Shown: positions 42,942 to 52,702, counted from the stretch's first letter. The stretch: DNA of 64,000 bases from Telluribacter sp035998675 (GCF_035998675.1 NZ_DASYHI010000006.1:1-64000), one strand, 5' to 3'. The notes: generated by a model not told the origin, from the letters alone. Numbers and translations: made by a program.

Positions 42942-44348
42942 ATGGCTCGTAAATCTTCAAATCGTATATGGTGGATTGTGGGTGGAATCATGCTGGTACT
43001 GGTCACCGGGCTGGTCGTAGCCAAGCAGGTAGGCTGGATTGGACAGACCAAGCCCCTGGAGGTGGAGCTTTCAACCGTCAAACAAGCCGATATTATTGAG
43101 CGGGTCAGCGCCTCCGGCCGCGTACAACCGGAAGTAGAAGTCAAGCTCAGTCCGGACGTATCCGGTGAAATAATCGGCTTGTACGTGGAAGAAGGGGATT
43201 CGGTCGTGAAAGGTCAGCTTCTGCTCAAGATTCGCCCGGACAACTACGAATCATTGCTGGCGCGGGCGCAGGCCTCGGTCAATTCAAGCAAGGCTAGCTA
43301 CGAGCAGGCCCGGGCCCAGCAGGCCCAGACCGAGGCCCGCCTCATCCGGGCCAAAGCCGACTTTGACCGTAACCGGAAGCTCTTTGAAGACAAGGTGGTA
43401 TCAGCCGCCGACTTTGAGCAGATTCGGGCCAACTACGAGGTTGCCCAGCAGGAAATAGAAGCCGCCAAAGCCAACGTACAGGCGGCCCAGTTCAATATTC
43501 GCAGCGCCGAAGCCGGACTGAGAGATGCCGCCGAAAACCTCCGGAAAACGACCATTTTCGCCCCCGTAAGCGGCATTATATCGCTGCTCAACGTGGAAGT
43601 GGGAGAACGGGTAGTAGGTACTACCCAGATGGCCGGTACCGAGCTGATGCGCATCGCCAACCTTAATAATATGGAGGTAAGGGTGAATGTAAATGAGAAC
43701 GATATTGTCCGGGTTGCCCTGGGCGACACCGCCGAAATAGACGTGGACGCCTACAGCTCCATCGACCGTAAATTCAGGGGAATCGTGACCGAAATTGCCA
43801 ATACGGCCAGCGGACTAGCCGCTTCGGGGGCTGCTACCTCCACATCGGCCGATGCCGTAACGGAGTTTGAGGTAAAAATTAAAATCTTGAACGAATCTTT
43901 CCGCGACCTGATGGGGAGCCGGGGCAAAAAGACGTACCCTTTCAAACCAGGCATGACCGCCTCCGTTGACGTTATTACCGAACGAAAATCCAACGTGCTT
44001 TCGGTACCCATTGCCGCCGTTACAACCCGCGACACCACCGCCGTAACCCCGACCGAAGAAGAAAGGCCGCAGGCGGCTAACAACCAGCAAAATCAAGCGG
44101 CGCTCACCAAAGCAGTACCGGTTAAGGAAGTGGTGTTCGTCATGAAAGATGGAAAGGCGCAGCGGCGTGAGGTTACAACCGGAATAAGTGATTTTGAAAA
44201 CATTGAGGTGGTTTCGGGAATTCAGGCCGGTGAGCAAGTGGTATCAGGCCCCTTCTCTTTGGTCTCTAAACGCCTCAAAGACGGCGATTTAGTAGAGAAA
44301 AAGAAACCGGAGGAGAAAAAAGACCAGAAAGTATCCAATGAAAACTAA
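42942..44348 (+). CDS. Periplasmic adaptor (HlyD/RND membrane-fusion) protein
   Basis: A 468-residue adaptor with one N-terminal membrane anchor (IWWIVGGIMLVLVTGLVVA), the biotinyl-lipoyl hairpin split around a coiled coil (VEEGDSVVKGQLLLKI, then Ala/Gln-rich helices, then TIFAPVSGIISLLNVEVG), and a beta-barrel region. It resembles MacA. The C-terminal tail is Lys/Glu-rich. A strong terminator follows at once, and no pump or ABC permease gene follows, so the energy component must lie elsewhere. Confidence 0.92.
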   Translation: MARKSSNRIWWIVGGIMLVLVTGLVVAKQVGWIGQTKPLEVELSTVKQADIIERVSASGRVQPEVEVKLSPDVSGEIIGLYVEEGDSVVKGQLLLKIRPDNYESLLARAQASVNSSKASYEQARAQQAQTEARLIRAKADFDRNRKLFEDKVVSAADFEQIRANYEVAQQEIEAAKANVQAAQFNIRSAEAGLRDAAENLRKTTIFAPVSGIISLLNVEVGERVVGTTQMAGTELMRIANLNNMEVRVNVNENDIVRVALGDTAEIDVDAYSSIDRKFRGIVTEIANTASGLAASGAATSTSADAVTEFEVKIKILNESFRDLMGSRGKKTYPFKPGMTASVDVITERKSNVLSVPIAAVTTRDTTAVTPTEEERPQAANNQQNQAALTKAVPVKEVVFVMKDGKAQRREVTTGISDFENIEVVSGIQAGEQVVSGPFSLVSKRLKDGDLVEKKKPEEKKDQKVSNEN

Positions 44349-44690
44349 AAGTAGAGCGTTGTAACTGTATAATTCGATTTAGTTTAGGTTAAGAAGATGG
44401 AAATCCTCGTGGCACTTGCCGCGAGGATTTTTCTTCTGGCCTCCGGCTCTCCCCCACTACTCTCCTTTTTTTACTCCCAAAGTACCTGTCTGTTCCCTAC
44501 GGGTACTACCCTGCTCCTGGGTGTGGTTTCTTGCCTAAATTCCGCTGGCTCCGGACCTGATTCGCTACTTTTCTGGTAAGTTTTGGTAGATTTAACCCCA
44601 AAGCAACAGCAAACCGCGTATACCGTTTGAAATGGGTAAGATAAAAACCAGCTGGGTACTTTACCTTTCCATTCACCAGGACAAGTACCT
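44349..44690. other. Intergenic region with terminator and gpsA promoter
   Basis: This 342-bp stretch holds the terminator at 44401-44434. After it come pyrimidine-rich DNA and TAAGTTTTG at 44577-44585, one base longer than a TAnnTTTG box and a possible gpsA promoter element. No coding relic is convincing. Confidence 0.4.
44401..44434 (+). terminator. Intrinsic terminator after the TolC-adaptor operon
   Basis: AAATCCTCG (44401-44409) pairs with CGAGGATTT (44422-44430) around a 12-nt loop and runs into TTTTTCTTC. It lies 52 bp past the adaptor stop. Confidence 0.85.
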
Positions 44691-45698
44691 ATGAGCACTT
44701 CATCCCCTGAAAAAATTGCCGTCGTTGGTGGCGGAAGCTGGGCTACGGCCCTGGTCAAGATATTATGTGAACAACCCCAGGTGCAGATACGCTGGTGGCT
44801 GCGCAGTGCGGAAGACATAGCCCATATCCGCACCTACCACCATAACCCCAGCTACCTGAGCGATGTATACCTCTCCCCCAAAAAAGTAAAAGTTTGCGAA
44901 AAGCTCCGCGACGCCGTAAAGGGCGCTGACTATGTGATTCTGGCCATTCCGGCCGCTTTTGTACAGGAACCCATGCAGGAGCTTACTTCCGAGCACCTCC
45001 GGGGCAAGCGGCTGGTGTCGGCTATTAAGGGCATGGTACCCGACTGTAATCAACTCGTGACTGACTGGGTAGAGCGGGTATTTGAAGTACCTTTGGACGA
45101 TATCTGTGTTATTGCCGGTCCCTGCCACGCAGAGGAAGTAGCGCTGGAGAAGCAATCCTACCTGACCATTGCTTCCACCGGCCAAAGCTGCGCCGAAGAC
45201 TTCGCGCGGCTCATAACCTGCCGCTTCGTAACCGCCAACCCCCTCACCGACCTGTACGGGGTAGAGTATGCCGCCGTCATGAAGAATATCGTAGCGCTGG
45301 CCTGCGGTATTACCCACGGAATCGGGTACGGCGACAACTTTCAGGCGGTCATGGTAGCCAATGCCATGCAGGAAATCCGCCGTTTTGTGACGGCCGTAGA
45401 CCCTCGGGAGCGGGACCTGAGCTCGTCGGCCTACCTGGGCGACCTGCTCGTAACGGCCTACTCGCAGTTTAGCCGCAACCGCCTTTTCGGCAATATGATT
45501 GGCCGGGGCTACAGTGTAAAGGCGGCTCAGCTGGAAATGAAAATGATTGCCGAAGGCTACTACGCGGCCAACAGTATTCATAGCATGAACAAAAACCACG
45601 GGGTCGACATGCCGATAACCGAAGCCGTGTACCGAATCCTGTACCAGCGCGCCGCCCCGGCCCAGGAAATGGAAGCCCTGAAGAAGTACTTAAAGTAA
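44691..45698 (+). CDS. gpsA: Glycerol-3-phosphate dehydrogenase [NAD(P)+]
   Basis: Makes sn-glycerol 3-phosphate from dihydroxyacetone phosphate for phospholipid synthesis. The 335-residue product has the dinucleotide loop VVGGGSWATALVKIL at residues 10-24, SAIKGMVPD, the IAGPCHAEEVAL block and KNIVALACGITHGIGYGDNF with the catalytic Lys. Its length is typical and there is no fusion or truncation. Confidence 0.95.
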   Translation: MSTSSPEKIAVVGGGSWATALVKILCEQPQVQIRWWLRSAEDIAHIRTYHHNPSYLSDVYLSPKKVKVCEKLRDAVKGADYVILAIPAAFVQEPMQELTSEHLRGKRLVSAIKGMVPDCNQLVTDWVERVFEVPLDDICVIAGPCHAEEVALEKQSYLTIASTGQSCAEDFARLITCRFVTANPLTDLYGVEYAAVMKNIVALACGITHGIGYGDNFQAVMVANAMQEIRRFVTAVDPRERDLSSSAYLGDLLVTAYSQFSRNRLFGNMIGRGYSVKAAQLEMKMIAEGYYAANSIHSMNKNHGVDMPITEAVYRILYQRAAPAQEMEALKKYLK

Positions 45699-45822
45699 GG
45701 TAGCGGTCAACGCGAAAGGAAAAAGGCTGAACCCGAAACAAAAGAACCGCAAACAGAATTACTAATTCGGAGCTGGTCAGCTTGCGGCTACTCCGGTACC
45801 ACTTTTACCATTTCTACCTGCT

Positions 45823-47214
45823 ATGCCAAGTATCTTAGTCCGGGAGAGCGCGGACTCACAGCTCGTTGTTACGTTTTTTGATAAAGAACTGGTACCTGCC
45901 GACCATCCGCACTTTAAGGGCGACAAAAACGAAACCTGGTGGCCCACCGAAAAAGAACTCTGGCTGGGACTGGGCAAAAACCCCACCGCCACTACCGTTC
46001 TGAAAGCCACCCGGCTGCTTTTTCACAAACGCAAAGACCGCTGGCCCGGCCAGGTAGTACTCGACCTGCGCAACCAGCCCGCCGACTGGCTGGAAGCCGC
46101 GGTAAACGGTGCGCTGCTGGGAGGCTATTCGCTTCAATTATATAAATCTGAACCCAAACCCCTAAGTACCTTTTTCAGCGACAAAGGCGAGTTGGGCGTG
46201 CTGACCAGAGACGCTCCGGCCGATGCAGAAAAAAGGGTGCAAAAAGCCCAGGCGACCGCTCAGGTGCAGATGCGGGTGATGGACCTGATGAATGCCCCCG
46301 GTAACCGCAAGCCCCCCCGGGTACTGGCCGAGTGGGCGCTTGAGTCGGGCCGGGAACACGGCTACCGCGTAACTATTCTGGAAGAGGATGCCCTGCAGGC
46401 CATGGGCATGCAGGCGCTGCTGTCGGTAAGCAAGGGAAGTCCGGAGCCGCCGGTCATGATCCTGACGGATTATATACCCGAAAAATATGAAAAAACCGTA
46501 GCCCTGGTGGGAAAGGGTGTTACCTTCGATACGGGTGGGGTTTCTATAAAGCCTTCCACCAACATGCACCTGATGAAGAGTGACATGGGCGGAGCGGCGG
46601 CCGTACTGGGCGCGGTTGAACTGGCCGCCCGGCTCAAGCTGCCGGTACGGGTACTGGGAATTATTCCTTCGACCGAAAACTGCATAGATGGGGCCAGTAC
46701 CAAACCGGGCGATGTGATTGATTCCTACGCCGGCAAAACCATCGAAGTCATTGATACCGACGCCGAGGGGAGGCTGATCCTGGCCGATGGCCTCAGCTAC
46801 GCCGTTCGCCAATACAAACCCGATGTACTTATTGACCTGGCCACGCTAACCGGCAGCGTAGTACAAACCCTGGGGTACCACGCCGCCGGGCTTTTTACTT
46901 CCAACGACCAACTGGCTACCCAACTGAGCGGAGCGGCAGAAACGACCGGAGAAAAACTGTGGCGACTGCCCCTGTGGGAAGAGTACCAGGACGAGGTGCA
47001 ATCGGATATTGCTGATGTACGTAACTTCCACGGCAAGCCACTCGCCGGCGCCATTGTAGCCGCCAAATTTCTGGAAGTATTTACCGACGAGCACCCGGCC
47101 TGGGCCCACCTGGACATAGCCGGAACCGCCTTTGGCGACCCCGAATTCACCCCCAATCGGGCGGGTACCGCTTATGGGGTGCGGCTGCTGCGGCAGTTTC
47201 TCGAAAATATGTAA
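45823..47214 (+). CDS. Leucyl aminopeptidase, M17 family
   Basis: A 463-residue cytosolic aminopeptidase. The two-metal site is made by KGVTFDTGGVSIKPSTNM (with Lys and Asp ligands), MKSDMGGAAAVLGA and the family signature DTDAEGRLILADGL near residue 310. The N-terminal macro-like domain is present. It hydrolyses N-terminal residues of short peptides, probably in peptide turnover. Confidence 0.95.
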   Translation: MPSILVRESADSQLVVTFFDKELVPADHPHFKGDKNETWWPTEKELWLGLGKNPTATTVLKATRLLFHKRKDRWPGQVVLDLRNQPADWLEAAVNGALLGGYSLQLYKSEPKPLSTFFSDKGELGVLTRDAPADAEKRVQKAQATAQVQMRVMDLMNAPGNRKPPRVLAEWALESGREHGYRVTILEEDALQAMGMQALLSVSKGSPEPPVMILTDYIPEKYEKTVALVGKGVTFDTGGVSIKPSTNMHLMKSDMGGAAAVLGAVELAARLKLPVRVLGIIPSTENCIDGASTKPGDVIDSYAGKTIEVIDTDAEGRLILADGLSYAVRQYKPDVLIDLATLTGSVVQTLGYHAAGLFTSNDQLATQLSGAAETTGEKLWRLPLWEEYQDEVQSDIADVRNFHGKPLAGAIVAAKFLEVFTDEHPAWAHLDIAGTAFGDPEFTPNRAGTAYGVRLLRQFLENM

Positions 47215-47260
47215 GCCATGAAACAGCCTGGCCCGCTCCTGTTTTTCTTTCTGCTGTTGT

Positions 47261-47291
47261 CTTGACAAACAAGCGATTTTCGTTAGATTTG
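47261..47291 (+). promoter_or_regulatory. Promoter of the ATP-grasp gene
   Basis: CTTG at 47261-47264, 19 bp of spacer, then TAGATTTG at 47284-47291. This fits the Bacteroidota pattern TTTG-N19-TAnnTTTG with one mismatch and lies 40 bp upstream of ATG 47331. It is the best promoter match seen in the window. Confidence 0.65.
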
Positions 47292-47330
47292 ATAAAACGA
47301 CAATTTAAAATCCTAAACTGAACTTAATCC

Positions 47331-48551
47331 ATGCCCCGCCCACTCGCTTTCCTTTGTATTTCCACTTTTTTTAAAGGCAATGATTTTTTGAAAGCCTGTA
47401 AGGAAGCCGGTAATACGGTATACCTGCTGACGAACAAGAAGTTGCAGGAAAAACCCTGGGTACGTGACTACATCGATGATTTCTTTTACATGGAAGAAGA
47501 CTCGGATGGTAGTTATAACCTGCCGGACGTTATAAAGGGCCTGGCCTATATGATGCGTACCCGGCCCGTGGACCGGATCGTTGCCCTGGATGACTTTGAT
47601 GTTGAAAAGGCGGCCTTACTGCGGGAACATTTCCGGATACCGGGTATGGGCCAGACCACCGCGCGCTACTTTCGTGATAAGCTGGCCATGCGGGCCAAAG
47701 CCGCCGAAGCGGGTATACGCGTACCGGCATTTTCGTCGCTGTTCAACGATCAGGCCATTCACCAGTTTACCGAGCGTACGCCGGGCCCCTGGATGATAAA
47801 GCCCCGCTCGGAAGCTTCGGCAACGGGTATAAAAAAACTGCACACCACCGAGGAACTCTGGGACGTCATTCACAGCCTGGGTGACCGCCGCCACGAGTAC
47901 CTGGTGGAGCAGTACAAGCCCGGGGAGGTATACCACGTCGACTCGCTTTCGATGAACGGCCGGGTTATTTTTATCTGGTCGAGCCAGTACATTGCGCCCC
48001 CTTACGACGTAGCCCACGGCGGTGGTATATTCCGCTCCGTTACGGTACCTTTCAATACCTCAGAGTCGCGGGCCCTGGAAACTATTACGGTAGATGTACT
48101 CAAAGCCTTTGGCATGCAGCACAGCGCTTCGCATACGGAGGTAATCCGCTGCCACGAAGACGGCCAGTATTATTTCCTTGAAACTTCTTCGCGGGTGGGC
48201 GGCGCGCACTTGTCTGATATGGTGGAAGCCGCTTCGGGCGTGAACCTCTGGTGCGAGTGGGCCAAAATGGAAACCGCCGTAGCCCGGGGAGAAAGCGACC
48301 GGTACAAGCTGGCCCCAACCCGTAATGAGTATTCGGGTATTATTATTTCGCTGGCCCGTCAGCAGTGGCCCGACCTGACGCCTTTCAGCGCCCCCGAAGT
48401 AGTTTGGACCATGCAGGAAGAGCACCACGTTGGCTGTGTAGTCCATTCAAAAAGCCGGGAACGGGTCATGGAGTTACTGGACAATTATTCACAGATTATC
48501 CAAAACGAGTACCATGCCTCCGCTCCTGCACCCGAGCGGCCTACGCATTAG
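47331..48551 (+). CDS. ATP-grasp domain enzyme (carboxylate-amine/thiol ligase-like)
   Basis: A 406-residue ATP-grasp protein. The N-terminal pre-ATP-grasp part begins RPLAFLCISTFFKGNDFL. The grasp fold has PWMIKPRSEASATGIKKL (ATP-binding Lys and flexible loop), YLVEQYKPGEVYHVDSLS and the metal-binding YYFLETSSRVGGAHL. It resembles enzymes that join a carboxylate to an amine, but the substrates are unknown. It has its own good promoter and is convergent with the methyltransferase gene. Confidence 0.85.
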   Translation: MPRPLAFLCISTFFKGNDFLKACKEAGNTVYLLTNKKLQEKPWVRDYIDDFFYMEEDSDGSYNLPDVIKGLAYMMRTRPVDRIVALDDFDVEKAALLREHFRIPGMGQTTARYFRDKLAMRAKAAEAGIRVPAFSSLFNDQAIHQFTERTPGPWMIKPRSEASATGIKKLHTTEELWDVIHSLGDRRHEYLVEQYKPGEVYHVDSLSMNGRVIFIWSSQYIAPPYDVAHGGGIFRSVTVPFNTSESRALETITVDVLKAFGMQHSASHTEVIRCHEDGQYYFLETSSRVGGAHLSDMVEAASGVNLWCEWAKMETAVARGESDRYKLAPTRNEYSGIIISLARQQWPDLTPFSAPEVVWTMQEEHHVGCVVHSKSRERVMELLDNYSQIIQNEYHASAPAPERPTH

Positions 48552-48635
48552 ATTTTCCCGGAGTACCGTTATTTCTTGTACAGGACCGGGGAGAGGTACT
48601 TTAAAGTTGTGTAGCGTTAGGAAAGCACTCCACCC

Positions 48636-49379
48636 CTACCGGCGGGCTGAAAACCCAATCATGGGCGGCTGGTTCATAAACTCCGTCCAGTACGACTGCT
48701 TCTCAGGCAGGGATTCCTGCGGATTCAGAAAGGGCCCCTCCCATTGAAAGTCACGCAAACCGGCCGCGGCGAATGCCTCCGCGTAGGTAGGCGCGGGCAA
48801 AAAGAAATTGTCAAAACTAAATTCAGTACCGTCGGGATTGAACATACGGTACTTGATAAAATCGCCTTCTTTCCGCTCCTTGGGCGTTTCCTTTACAAAA
48901 CCGTACTTGCGGTAGGTACCATAAAACAGGGGCGAGTTCATGGGATTGTCGTTGAAGCCAATGTACCGGCCGCCGGGTTTCAGGTGGGTATATACTACCT
49001 GGCAAAACTGATTCAGCTCTTCCCGGGAGCGGGCGTAGTTAAGCAGGTACATCCCGACTACCACATCATACTGTTCCCCCAAATCCAGGTCAAGTACATC
49101 ATGTACCAGGTACCGGCACCCGAGTGGCTCGGCCCGTTCTGAGTCATCGGCCAGAGCAATCATTTCGGCGGATAAATCGACCCCCACTACCTCCTTAGCA
49201 CCTTTAAGCTTTAATTTTCGCGAGTAAATCCCTTCCCCGCAGGCGAGGTCAAGTACCCGCAAGCCCGTCAGGTCACCGGCTAACTTAAAAAGGGTGTACT
49301 CTTCAATTTGTTTACGGAAATCAAGTTGCTTGGAATCACGGTATTCCTGGGCAATTCGGTCGTAGGAGTTGGCGTCCAT
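48636..49379 (-). CDS. Class I SAM-dependent methyltransferase
   Basis: A 247-residue methyltransferase with motif I VLDLACGEGIYSRKL near residues 42-56, the acidic VGVDLSAEMIALA and YDVVVGMYLLNYA (motif II). It begins DANSYDRIAQEYRDSKQLD, as many small-molecule methyltransferases do. The target is unknown. The start at 49379 is preferred because the 36 residues upstream (from 49487) look non-coding. Confidence 0.88.
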   Translation of the reverse strand: MDANSYDRIAQEYRDSKQLDFRKQIEEYTLFKLAGDLTGLRVLDLACGEGIYSRKLKLKGAKEVVGVDLSAEMIALADDSERAEPLGCRYLVHDVLDLDLGEQYDVVVGMYLLNYARSREELNQFCQVVYTHLKPGGRYIGFNDNPMNSPLFYGTYRKYGFVKETPKERKEGDFIKYRMFNPDGTEFSFDNFFLPAPTYAEAFAAAGLRDFQWEGPFLNPQESLPEKQSYWTEFMNQPPMIGFSARR

Positions 49380-49474
49380 GGAGTGGAAGTGGTGTAAGGT
49401 GGAAAAGAGCAGGCGTTGAGGCAGAAAGATACTATTTTCTTTTAAATTATTATTCTTCAATAAGATACCTGCAC

Positions 49475-49522
49475 AAAAAAAACACAACGGGTACCTGCCA
49501 TTCAGGTACTAGTTATGTTTTT
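49475..49522 (-). terminator. Terminator of the small lipoprotein gene
   Basis: GTACCTG and CAGGTAC form a stem around CCATT (49491-49509), extended by AACACAAC/GTTATGTT with one mismatch. On the minus strand it ends in a run of eight T. It also has T-runs on the plus strand. Confidence 0.6.
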
Positions 49523-49536
49523 CCAACCCTAAAAAA

Positions 49537-50019
49537 TTAGTCTGCTTTATTGAATTTAAGCGTAATGCGGGTTACCTGCGGGTAGTCGTATGCGGTACTC
49601 TGGGTTTTCATTTCGAAGGAATCTTTAAAAACGCCAACCGGAGCTATGGTCCATTCGCCAGCGGTGGCGGTGGCGTCCGCCGCACCTACCTGAATGGTTC
49701 CGCTGGCGGAATCAATGCGCCAACGGAGCAGCATAGGCTCGGATTCGCCTTTAAAATTTCCCACAAAAATGCCGTCTTTCCTGAACTGTACCGTTTCCAT
49801 GTGCCGGCCAAAAGTAACGTTGCCAAAGCTTTCTATCATTTTTCCGTCCTTAAAGCTGAGGGCGTCATTGACGTAAATCTCGCTAAGTACCCAGTCCGGG
49901 GCGGACAGAAGCCGGTCCCTGGCCTCCTGCGGACTATCCGCAGCCTGCCGGCAGGCCGGGAGTACCAGGGCCGAAATCAGCAATGAAACAAGTAGGGAAG
50001 TCAGGTACTTAACCGGCAT
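49537..50019 (-). CDS. Small lipoprotein of unknown function
   Basis: A 160-residue product with a lipoprotein signal (LLISALVLPAC, Cys23). The mature part is beta-rich: WVLSEIYVNDALSFKDGK, METVQFRKDGIFVGNF, WTIAPVGVFKDSFE. It recalls the small lipocalin-like lipoproteins common in Bacteroidota, but I cannot name a family. It is followed by a terminator and preceded by a membrane-protein gene on the same strand (41-bp gap). Confidence 0.7.
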   Translation of the reverse strand: MPVKYLTSLLVSLLISALVLPACRQAADSPQEARDRLLSAPDWVLSEIYVNDALSFKDGKMIESFGNVTFGRHMETVQFRKDGIFVGNFKGESEPMLLRWRIDSASGTIQVGAADATATAGEWTIAPVGVFKDSFEMKTQSTAYDYPQVTRITLKFNKAD

Positions 50020-50060
50020 GGTCGCTATTGGTGATGGTACATCACAAATATACGTCAGTT

Positions 50061-50291
50061 TCAGTATTCTACCGTTCCATCGGAATTATACATGGTAAGG
50101 ACCATAAAGAAAATCAGAGCCCCGATTACCAGACCGGCAATGCCGCCAAACCAAAGGAACTGAACCGCCTTTAGAGTAGCAAAAAACAGGGAAAGAACCA
50201 GGCCAACCACGTACCAGCTGGACATGCAGCCGATGAAGGCAAAGCCGAAGCCCTCGAAAGCGCTTCTTAGTTTATTTTGTGTGCGCATCAT
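50061..50291 (-). CDS. Small membrane protein of unknown function
   Basis: A 76-residue protein with two hydrophobic segments (SSWYVVGLVLSLFFATLKA and FGGIAGLVIGALIFFMVLT) and a short C-terminal tail. The start may be 50288, 50291 or further up at 50330; none has a clear ribosome-binding site. It may be co-transcribed with the lipoprotein gene next to it. No family is recognised. Confidence 0.55.
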   Translation of the reverse strand: MMRTQNKLRSAFEGFGFAFIGCMSSWYVVGLVLSLFFATLKAVQFLWFGGIAGLVIGALIFFMVLTMYNSDGTVEY

Positions 50292-50583
50292 GAAATAGAG
50301 GAGGGTCAAACGAGTTAAATCGCGATTCAAATGTAATGAGTCTTAGTAACTATTTTTAGTTGTAAATTAGATTTAATTAAATTTTAATTCGCTTATAGTC
50401 AGAGCCTTTATGTAACCGGAAGCCTCATTCGTTACTTTCTAAAAATTGAATGGAAGATTCATCGCTTCCGAGTACCAGGTACTTGTTGTTTTTACCGGCG
50501 CCGGTCGGCTGTTGCCGGCCCCATGGTTATAATCCGGGTGTTCGTGGCTTTGTCAGGAAGTATATCTTTCAAAAACTACTACT

Positions 50584-51495
50584 ATGCTATCCTCAAAGAA
50601 ATTATACCTTCTGATAATCAGCACGATAATCCTGACCTGGGGACAACCTCTGCTGGCACAGAAGGCTTCCGAAAAGAAAGAATGGACTTCACTATTCAAC
50701 GGAAAAGACCTGACGGGCTGGGACATCAAGATTGCGGGTCAGCCCCTGAACGACAACTACAAAAACACCTTCCGCGTGGAAGACGGAATGCTGAAAATTG
50801 AGTATGACCAGTACGAACGCTTCAACGAGAAATTTGGGCATTTGTACTACAACAAGCCGTATTCACACTACATCCTGCGCTTTCAGTACCGCTTTGTCGG
50901 GAATCAACTGGCGGGTGGCGCTTCCTGGAACGTCCGAAACAGCGGCGTCATGCTGCACTCCCAGTCGGCGCAAAGTAACTCCATCGGGCAGGACTTTCCG
51001 GTTTCCCTTGAGTTACAGTTACTCGGTGGACTGGGGGGCGGCGAAAGACATACCGGTAACCTGTGTACTCCCGGTACTATTGCCCACGTCGACGGAAAGC
51101 TCAACCTGAATCACTGCATTAACTCCAAGTCCAAAACCTTCCACGGCGACCAGTGGGTACAGGTAGAGGCGGTCGTACTGGGCGACTCGGTTATTCACCA
51201 TATCATTGAAGGCGATACCGCGCTTACTTTTACGCGCCCCATGGTGGGGGGAGGTTTTGTCAGTAAAGATTACGACTGGAAAACTGCCCACATCGACAAC
51301 GGCGATTACTGGATGCAACGGCAGAATACCCTACTGGGCGAAGGGTACATAGCCCTACAGGCCGAAAGCCACCCGATTCATTTCCGCAACATAGAGCTCC
51401 TGGACCTCAAAGGCTGCATGGACCCGAAGGCTTCCAACTTTAAGTCCTACTACCAGAAACCGGATAATTCGCTCTGCGTGTACGGCAAAAAATAA
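50584..51495 (+). CDS. Secreted DUF1080 (3-keto-disaccharide hydrolase-like) protein
   Basis: A 303-residue protein with a signal peptide (LIISTIILTWGQPLLAQ). The DUF1080 concanavalin-like fold begins WTSLFNGKDLTGWDIKI and continues with FRVEDGMLKIEY, YSHYILRFQYRF, NSGVMLHSQ and RNIELLDLKGC. A short C-terminal Cys-containing tail follows. Family members are linked to glycan breakdown, including keto-disaccharides. It is 33 bp upstream of a GH20-like gene, so both probably form a small sugar-degrading operon. Confidence 0.88.
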   Translation: MLSSKKLYLLIISTIILTWGQPLLAQKASEKKEWTSLFNGKDLTGWDIKIAGQPLNDNYKNTFRVEDGMLKIEYDQYERFNEKFGHLYYNKPYSHYILRFQYRFVGNQLAGGASWNVRNSGVMLHSQSAQSNSIGQDFPVSLELQLLGGLGGGERHTGNLCTPGTIAHVDGKLNLNHCINSKSKTFHGDQWVQVEAVVLGDSVIHHIIEGDTALTFTRPMVGGGFVSKDYDWKTAHIDNGDYWMQRQNTLLGEGYIALQAESHPIHFRNIELLDLKGCMDPKASNFKSYYQKPDNSLCVYGKK

Positions 51496-51528
51496 CCCGA
51501 ACGTACCTGACTATATACTAATTCAGCT

Positions 51529-52623
51529 ATGAAATCTTTACTGGCCTTCTTCCTGCTCCTGAGTAGTCAACTGCTGATGGCCCAAAGTACTACGCCCGAC
51601 AGCCTGCCTACGGTACGCGGCTTTTGCATTGCTGCTCCTACCCCGGCCGAACACGCCCGCTTCCTGACATTTATTGAAAAGGAACTGGCACCACGGGGCG
51701 TCAATACACTGGTACTTCGGGTCGACTACAACTACCAGTTCAAGTCGCGCCCCGAGTTACGGGACGCCAACGCGCTGTCGGAAGCGCAGGTGAAGCAGAT
51801 GGCCCAGCTTTGTAAGAGGTACAGCATTAACCTGATTCCCCAGATAAACCTGCTCGGGCACCAGTCCTGGGCGGGTACTACCAACAACCTGCTGCGGGTA
51901 TACCCTCAGTTTGACGAAACGCCCCACGTAACAATGCCCGCCAAGTACGCATGGCCCAATCCGGACGGACTGTACTGCAAAAGCTACTGCCCCCTGCACC
52001 CGGAGGTACACGCGGTAGTATTTGATTTGGTAGATGAAATCATGGACGCTTTTGAGGCGAAGGCGTTTCACGCCGGTATGGACGAAGTGTTTTACATTGG
52101 CGATGACAAATGTCCCCGCTGCGGGGGCCGGGATAAAGCCGAGCTTTTTGCCGGAGAAATTACTAAAATCCGGAATCATCTGGCTCAAAAGGGCCGTCGG
52201 TTGTGGATATGGGGCGACCGCCTGCTGGATGGCAAGGCTACCGGCCTTGGTATGTGGGAAGCAAGTATGAACAATACCCACCGGGCCGTAGATTTGATAC
52301 CTAAAGATGTGGTAATCTGTGACTGGCACTATGACCGCGCCGAACCCACGGCCGCTTACCTGGTCATGAAAGGGTTTGAAGTGATTACCTGCCCCTGGAA
52401 TAAACCAGCTGTGGCCACGGCCCAGTACGAGGCTTTCAAGGATTTCAAGGCAACGGCCAACCCGACGCTGGCTTCCCGCTACCTCGGCCTGATGCAGACG
52501 GTATGGTCGGGAGCGGGTAACTTCATGGATGTTTACTATGGTACCAAAACAACCGACGAACGCCAGAAAGGGCCGGTCGACAGCTTTGTACAACTATTTC
52601 AGGTTATGAACACCAGCAAATAG
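51529..52623 (+). CDS. Secreted GH20-like (beta-N-acetylhexosaminidase-type) protein
   Basis: A 364-residue protein with a signal peptide (LLAFFLLLSSQLLMAQ). The TIM-barrel carries FHAGMDEVFYIGDDKCPRC, where the HxGxDE pattern matches the Asp-Glu pair of GH20. LIPQINLLGHQSWAGTT and the late VWSGAGNFMDVYYG fit the barrel. It is shorter than a full GH20 enzyme and lacks the N-terminal GH20b domain, so it may be a distant branch. It follows the DUF1080 gene at 33 bp and likely acts outside the cytoplasm on amino sugars. Confidence 0.78.
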   Translation: MKSLLAFFLLLSSQLLMAQSTTPDSLPTVRGFCIAAPTPAEHARFLTFIEKELAPRGVNTLVLRVDYNYQFKSRPELRDANALSEAQVKQMAQLCKRYSINLIPQINLLGHQSWAGTTNNLLRVYPQFDETPHVTMPAKYAWPNPDGLYCKSYCPLHPEVHAVVFDLVDEIMDAFEAKAFHAGMDEVFYIGDDKCPRCGGRDKAELFAGEITKIRNHLAQKGRRLWIWGDRLLDGKATGLGMWEASMNNTHRAVDLIPKDVVICDWHYDRAEPTAAYLVMKGFEVITCPWNKPAVATAQYEAFKDFKATANPTLASRYLGLMQTVWSGAGNFMDVYYGTKTTDERQKGPVDSFVQLFQVMNTSK

Positions 52624-52702
52624 CTCCATTTCCGTTAGATCCAAAAAAGACCTGCTTTTCGGGTAAAAAACGGAGTTTAGCCAACTCAAGGCAAATACCT
52701 GC

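Noticed and set aside
44763..45599. Antisense open frame of 278 codons opposite gpsA
   Set aside because: The plus strand is an unmistakable GpsA; the antisense product has no recognisable motif.
51757..52593. Antisense open frame of 278 codons opposite the GH20-like gene
   Set aside because: Same reason; the sense strand carries the signal peptide and HxGxDE motif.
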